The notes beneath the pieces were generated by a model, which saw only the letters and a list, made by a program, of their open reading frames with translations, ran no database searches and was not told the DNA's origin. The translations under genes and the position numbers were made by a program. Positions 60,150 through 64,000 of a stretch of DNA of 64,000 nt are shown piece by piece. Source of the stretch: Chloroflexota bacterium (GTDB taxonomy: Bacteria; Chloroflexota; Dehalococcoidia; UBA2985); NCBI GenBank assembly GCA_016210515.1, contig JACQTZ010000016.1, positions 55,219-119,218 on the forward strand, written 5' to 3'. Position 1 is the stretch's first letter. Each line of letters opens with the position of its first letter.

Positions 60150-61223
60150 TTGCAGGCAATGGGGTATTACGAGCCGACGCCCATACAGACCAGGGTTATT
60201 CCTGCTTTGCTCAATGGGAAGGACGTTGTAGGCCAAGCGCAAACTGGGACGGGCAAGACCGCCGCCTTTGGCATCCCCCTGGCCGAATCCATGGACACCC
60301 GATACGCGGGCGTTCAGGGAATGGTGCTTACGCCGACCCGAGAGTTGGCCGTCCAGGTTACTGCGGAGTTGGGTCGCATTGGCCAGAACCGAGGCATTCG
60401 TGTCGTGGCAATCTACGGCGGTCAGAATATCGACCGCCAGATACGCGACCTGAGACGCGGTGCCCATATTGTGGTGGGGACACCTGGTCGGATGCTGGAC
60501 CATCTTGGCCGGGGCACACTGGACTTGCAAAAAGTTTGCATTGCTATCCTGGACGAGGCTGATGAGATGCTGGACATCGGCTTTGCCGACGCCATCGAGG
60601 CCATACTGAGGTATGTTCCTGCGTCGCGACAAACAGCTCTGTTCTCAGCTACTATGCCTACGCCCATCCGAAGAATGGTGAGCAAGCACCTGAGAAACCC
60701 GGAGTGGATCAGAGTTGGCGAAGAGTCCCAAACCGTATCTGGGGTAGAGCAGGTTTACTATGAGGTGGCTATGCGTGACCGCAACGCCGGCTTACAGGAG
60801 CTCCTGCGGCAGACTGACGATGGCCAGACCATTATCTTCTGCCGGACACAACGGGGGGTGGAAAGGGTGGCGGGTTTTCTGGACAGGTGTGGCTATCCTG
60901 TTCGCGCCATTCATGGACGCATGAGCCAACCTCAGCGCGATCGGGCTATGCAGGACTTCCGCGCTGGAGACTGCAACCTGCTGATAGCCACCAATCTTGC
61001 ATCTCGTGGCCTGGATATCCCTGCCGTATCCCGGGTAATCAACTATGACCAGCCACAGAATGTAGAAGAGTACGTGCACCGTATTGGTCGGACCGGCAGA
61101 ATGGGCCGTGGTGGTGAGGCCATTACCTTTGTGGGTGAGTGGGACTTCGACGCCTTTGAGCTCATCAAGCGCCACGTAGGCGAGGAGCTGAAGCGTAAGA
61201 ACCTCTCGATATACAGCCGGTAA
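60150..61223 (+). CDS. DEAD-box RNA helicase
   Basis: An ATP-dependent RNA helicase. Motifs in order: Q motif PTPIQ, motif I AQTGTGKT, PTRELA, TPGR, DEAD, SAT, then IIFCRTQRG, ATNLASRGLD and HRIGRTGRMG. It lacks a long C-terminal extension, so it is the compact form. The conserved aromatic residue before the Q motif is present (KFGDLDV, codons from 60108), but no ATG, GTG or TTG lies between the upstream in-frame stop (59943) and 60150. I report the TTG at 60150; the ATG at 60162 is next. The real N terminus may begin upstream at a rare start codon, perhaps ATA at 59961 behind AAGAAGGT. Confidence 0.9.
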   Translation: MQAMGYYEPTPIQTRVIPALLNGKDVVGQAQTGTGKTAAFGIPLAESMDTRYAGVQGMVLTPTRELAVQVTAELGRIGQNRGIRVVAIYGGQNIDRQIRDLRRGAHIVVGTPGRMLDHLGRGTLDLQKVCIAILDEADEMLDIGFADAIEAILRYVPASRQTALFSATMPTPIRRMVSKHLRNPEWIRVGEESQTVSGVEQVYYEVAMRDRNAGLQELLRQTDDGQTIIFCRTQRGVERVAGFLDRCGYPVRAIHGRMSQPQRDRAMQDFRAGDCNLLIATNLASRGLDIPAVSRVINYDQPQNVEEYVHRIGRTGRMGRGGEAITFVGEWDFDAFELIKRHVGEELKRKNLSIYSR

Positions 61224-61254
61224 CAGAGCAAGCCCAAACCACGGGATTGGTCAG
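61224..61254. other. Junction between helicase end and decayed duplicate
   Basis: Short spacer after the helicase stop codon; no signal seen. Confidence 0.3.
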
Positions 61255-61495
61255 CATGACAACGGCGGAGAAGAGGGCGAGTCTGCCCTGTATCTCGCTT
61301 TACCCAACGTCAGCCCAGGAGTCAATGTAAAACCTGGTGACGTTGCATGTGGGCCACGAGGAGTTCCAATCCCGGCCACTATGCTCTTTGACAGGCGGGG
61401 GGGCGAGCACCTGCCCCTGGACGCCTCTTGAGCCTGGCACGGCATGTGACTTCGGCCCTGGTACGCGCTGTTGAGCCTACAAAGTAAACCAGAGG
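61255..61495 (+). pseudogene. Decayed second copy of parts of the glycosidase-like and DUF3786 genes
   Basis: 61259-61303 matches 57509-57553 in the glycosidase-like gene (DNNGGEEGESALYLAL here against DNGVDVGEAALYLTL there). 61350-61493 matches 59622-59757, the end of DUF3786 (CCACTATGCTCTTTGACAGG and GAGCACCTGCCCCTGGA, then GTGACTTCGGCCCTG and GTAAACCAG), with frameshifts and an early TGA. What lay between has been lost. This shows that the cluster was once present twice or was rearranged here. Confidence 0.75.
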
Positions 61496-61599
61496 TGGGC
61501 TTGTTCACTTCCCTTGGGTGAGCAAGCCCACACACTAGTTAATCTATCGGCACAACTTAAGGCCCAGCAAGGTGCTGAATCCCGACTTGTCGGGACGAC

Positions 61600-61742
61600 C
61601 ATCCTCCTGGCCCCCTTCCTGGTAGGAAGGGGGGAAAGGAGTTGTATCTGAGGGACACCCTCAGACTCCCGGCCCTTCGGCTCCGCTCAGGGCAAGCTCC
61701 GGGGCTTCGCCCCTCTACGCTCCCCTTTTTCCGCAGCCTGCT
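61600..61742. repeat. Dispersed repeat with GAGGGACACCCTC and GGGGCTTCGCCCC hairpins (copy 3)
   Basis: Same order of elements as at 21590-21719 and 29121-29236, with an extra insert CCCTTCGGCTCCGCTCAGGG between the second and third hairpins. Its right end touches the stop codon of the thiolase-like gene. A CCCGACTTGTCGGG palindrome lies just before it (61580-61594). Confidence 0.8.
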
Positions 61743-63048
61743 AGTCGGGACTGCTGCCGAAGACCACCCAGGCAGAGCCGCCAGGCATCACACAACCGGC
61801 AGTGGCGGTCTCGGCCCTTACTCTGACCTGCCGCTCGCCGGCCGTTCCCCGAAGCTGCTCGATGCAATCGGTGAAGATGGCACAGCGGGTGCGTCCGGTG
61901 CCATTGTTCCCACCGCTGGAGAGAAAAGGATGCGGCCCTTCAACACTGATGTCCCCCTGGTAGAAGTCGAGGCCTTCTCCCCTTTTGACACCGTGCCACT
62001 GGGCGCCTTCCAAAAAGTAGTGGGTGAAGGTAGTGAAGCCGTCGTAGGGATTGTACACGTCCAGCTCACTGGGAGTGAGCCCTGAGCCTGAGTAGATCTT
62101 TCGGGCCAGGCTGTCGGTGATCATCTCAGTCTCATCAAGGGTTAGAATACCACCACTCCGAGCACGGTAACTATCTACGCAGTGGTTAAGGACGTACACG
62201 GGCTTCTGCTTCATGTCCCTGGCCCGCTCGGCGGTGGTCACGATGTAGGACGCACCACCTATGGTTGGCCGGTCGCAATCGTGGAGGCACAGGGGTTTGC
62301 ACACCCATCGGGAGGACAGATAGTCCTCCACGGTAAGAGGCGCTTCCGGGTGATGGACGTAGTACGAGTGAGGAAACATGCGCCCGTTCCTGCGGAGGTT
62401 CACGACAAAGGGCGCCAGCATGTCGTGGTTTTTGCCGTACTTGTGCGTATACTGGTTGAAGGTGTAGCCCTGATTAGGAATCAGTGCCCAGCCCCAGGGG
62501 TTGGTCCACTGACCCGGCCCGGGCGCCGTGTCCCCAGACATAGCCGAGTATCCCTGAGCATACCGCCCTGGCAGATTGCACATCATGTAACGCACCAGGC
62601 AGACCTCTGTTTTACCGTCACCTACAGCCTGGGCAGCGAAGTCCAGGGCATAGGATATCATGCTTGGACTGGAGTCGGCAAACTTGACGTTCTTCAACCC
62701 CATGTTCTTGACCACCCAGTCCGCGCTCACACGGGTGATGCCGTCCTCGGGGTTGCCAGTGGACTGGTACGTTTTGGCCCAGTCATCTGGAAGGGGCCTC
62801 GGTGCCCAGTCCTCCACCTGCCCCCACGGCGCGGACACCACGCCATCGATATCGTCTGGCCTGAGGCCAGCGTCCTCCAGTGCCCTATTGGCAGCTATGA
62901 TGCTGTACGCACCCATGCTGTGCTGGGTCGTTCCATCCCAGCGACGGTCGACGGGAGTATGGCCTACACCCACCACCGCTACCTTGCCCCGGTGCTCCCA
63001 TACGCCCAGACCTTCTCTTGTCCGATAAACCGACGTTGGAGAAACCAT
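61741..63048 (-). CDS. Thiolase-fold protein (SCP2/Ltp2-like) without the acylated cysteine
   Basis: A 435-residue protein of the thiolase superfamily, non-specific lipid-transfer/SCPx branch. The start VAVVGVGHTPVDRR and ANRALEDAGLRPDDIDGVV are typical. Where thiolases carry the acyl-accepting Cys, the protein reads SSPSMISYALDFAAQAV. Towards the end it has YNPYDGFTTFTHYFLEG and GGNNGTGRTR. Loss of the cysteine plus a DUF35 partner next door matches the Ltp2-type aldolases that split 3-hydroxyacyl-CoA side chains in steroid breakdown. Retro-aldol cleavage is therefore a likely activity (inference). AAGGAG lies before the ATG. Confidence 0.85.
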   Translation of the reverse strand: MVSPTSVYRTREGLGVWEHRGKVAVVGVGHTPVDRRWDGTTQHSMGAYSIIAANRALEDAGLRPDDIDGVVSAPWGQVEDWAPRPLPDDWAKTYQSTGNPEDGITRVSADWVVKNMGLKNVKFADSSPSMISYALDFAAQAVGDGKTEVCLVRYMMCNLPGRYAQGYSAMSGDTAPGPGQWTNPWGWALIPNQGYTFNQYTHKYGKNHDMLAPFVVNLRRNGRMFPHSYYVHHPEAPLTVEDYLSSRWVCKPLCLHDCDRPTIGGASYIVTTAERARDMKQKPVYVLNHCVDSYRARSGGILTLDETEMITDSLARKIYSGSGLTPSELDVYNPYDGFTTFTHYFLEGAQWHGVKRGEGLDFYQGDISVEGPHPFLSSGGNNGTGRTRCAIFTDCIEQLRGTAGERQVRVRAETATAGCVMPGGSAWVVFGSSPD

Positions 63049-63088
63049 TGTTCACTCCTTCCATGTACGTTTTAGCCTCGGGCCGCCT

Positions 63089-63535
63089 CTACTGCCTCCT
63101 TCTCCGATTCCGGCTGCGAGGCTGGGACTCTACCACCCGCCACTCGTGAACCAACTGGTTCGGCGACACCTGCTGAAACTCCACCTGCACCGCTGCACCC
63201 AGGGGAACCTGGTCCACCGGCGTCCCAGGCAGGTGCGAAAGCATCTTGATCTCCGGGTCCTCCTCCAGCTCTATCACCGCTATGTTGAAGGGCTGGTCCG
63301 CCTGCAAGACCCTGATGCGGGAGTCGTACATCACACAGTATCCGTTTATCCTGCCTCTACCACTCACCTGCTTCCACTCCAGGTGGTCTTTTGAGCCGCA
63401 CTTGGAGCACGTTGGCTCCGGTGGGTACTGCATCCGGTTGCAGGTCGTGCAGTTCTGCACTATCAACCGCCGCCGGTTGCAGGCGTCCCAAAAGGGCTTG
63501 CTCAGCTCATCGGGTACGGGGACCTGTTTTGGCAT
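63089..63535 (-). CDS. Zinc-ribbon/OB-fold protein (DUF35)
   Basis: A 148-residue partner protein. The zinc ribbon has C29, C32, C43 and C46 (NCTTCNRMQYPPEPTCSKC), followed by the OB-fold that starts with GRGRINGYCVMYDSR and has PFNIAVIELEEDPEI. DUF35 proteins bind acyl-CoA and form complexes with thiolase-like enzymes, where they channel intermediates. I take the ATG at 63535 behind AGGAGGAG; the frame upstream adds 12 charged residues. It lies 40 bases upstream of the thiolase-like gene, so they form an operon. Confidence 0.9.
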   Translation of the reverse strand: MPKQVPVPDELSKPFWDACNRRRLIVQNCTTCNRMQYPPEPTCSKCGSKDHLEWKQVSGRGRINGYCVMYDSRIRVLQADQPFNIAVIELEEDPEIKMLSHLPGTPVDQVPLGAAVQVEFQQVSPNQLVHEWRVVESQPRSRNRRRRQ

Positions 63536-63816
63536 GTCTCTCCTCCTCTCCTGATCCATCCTCTTCGACATTAGGGGCTATTGGCATGATAAGCGGCGGC
63601 CCCAGAGCTGTCAATACGCATCTCGTAGGCTTATGCAGTTATTCTATAGGTATCCCCTACCCAATGGCACAGTACGTAACTATGTCATAAGGTTCATGAG
63701 GGGATACACGGATGGTTTCACCCATTGTACCCAAGGCCAGACACGACATGTACCCCGACCCCATTACAGAGCCATGCATAGCGGTCTAAACGTTTCCAGT
63801 GGTCAGCCTGGACTGG

Positions 63817-63973
63817 TGGATGTCATTCCGAACCCTTCGGCTCTGCTCAGAGCTTGCACTGAGTTTACCCCTTCGGTAAACTCAGTGAGGAATCCCGGGC
63901 GTCCCATCATTGCTAAAGGCGTAGGTCCTAAATTCTTCGTCGTCCCGACAGGTCGGGACTCCTCAGAATGACA
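63817..63973. repeat. Dispersed intergenic repeat near the right end
   Basis: Starts with TGTCATTCCGAACCCTTCGG, holds the palindrome CACTGAGTTTACC/GGTAAACTCAGTG (63857-63869 and 63875-63887), then AATTCTTCG, the palindrome GTCCCGACAGGTCGGGAC and CTCAGAATGACAGG. It is a relative of the element at 6569-6672. The rest of 63536-64000 shows no gene. Confidence 0.75.
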
Positions 63974-64000
63974 GGGCATATGTTTAGCTCACCGTTCAAG

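Noticed and set aside
63633..63971. 112-codon plus-strand frame at the right end
   Set aside because: Mostly made of the dispersed repeat; no ribosome binding site or domain.
1..64000. tRNA or rRNA genes
   Set aside because: I looked for TTCGA-type T-arm sequences with flanking pairing and for rRNA signatures and found none that fold.

Overview
The window looks like a chromosomal segment of an uncultured Chloroflexota bacterium, probably Dehalococcoidia or SAR202-like. The supporting signs are a DapL-type lysine pathway gene, an archaeal-type phosphoglycerate mutase, the paired giant membrane glycosyltransferase genes of the Agl23 and DUF2298 (Chlor_Arch_YYY) families, a DUF4012 protein, a thiolase/DUF35 pair, and many short palindromic intergenic repeats. 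This placement is inference from gene content; there is no rRNA or tRNA gene in the window.

Region 1 (1-11.3 kb, all minus strand) is a dense housekeeping block: hflX (partial), dapL, dapF, miaA, tpiA, apgM, pgk, a polyprenyl synthase, rpiB and tsaC. Genes are often coupled by overlaps (ATGA, TTGA) or by a ribosome binding site inside the previous gene. Two AT-richer genes of unknown function (1785-2663 and 5012-5656) interrupt it. Region 2 (11.4-14.6 kb, plus strand) holds guaA, a small McrA-head-like ORF and a leucine-dehydrogenase-like gene, followed by a 540-base repeat cluster. Region 3 (15-21.5 kb, minus strand) holds the two polytopic glycosyltransferase-type proteins, a cation-efflux-like protein and ftsY. 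Region 4 (21.8-36.5 kb) is mixed: an RND/MMPL exporter, a horizontally acquired-looking DUF5131/TcmP pair behind a near-consensus promoter, an ABC-2 exporter, rnc, a zinc dehydrogenase, mtaB with a mobile repeat inside its reading frame, a small monooxygenase-fold protein, a metallo-hydrolase and a large FAD/Fe-S oxidase.

Region 5 (36.6-51.4 kb, minus strand) is an extracellular polysaccharide locus. In transcription order it has a Wzz/BY-kinase with a 12-tyrosine YG tail, YvcK, a chimeric gene scar, a methyltransferase, a Wzx-like flippase, an asparagine-synthase-like protein without the glutaminase cysteine, an O-antigen ligase/polymerase, two glycosyltransferases, UDP-glucose dehydrogenase and an FkbM methyltransferase. 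Several gene remnants show that it has been shuffled by recombination. No initiating sugar-phosphate transferase is seen.

Region 6 (52.1-59.9 kb, plus strand) is an unusual cell-surface cluster: a DUF4012 protein with five Ig-like repeats, a signal-peptide/C-terminal-anchor protein, a membrane-anchored Pro/Thr-linker glycosidase-like protein and a DUF3786 protein, ended by a clear rho-independent terminator. It starts divergently from the polysaccharide operon, so the two probably serve the same envelope. A decayed second copy of part of this cluster lies at 61.25-61.5 kb. Region 7 (60-64 kb) holds a DEAD-box helicase with no obvious start codon, a thiolase-fold protein without the usual active-site cysteine, and its DUF35 partner.

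The best candidates for something poorly described are the DUF5131/TcmP cassette and the DUF4012/Ig-repeat/Pro-Thr-glycosidase/DUF3786 cluster with the neighbouring tyrosine-tailed kinase.
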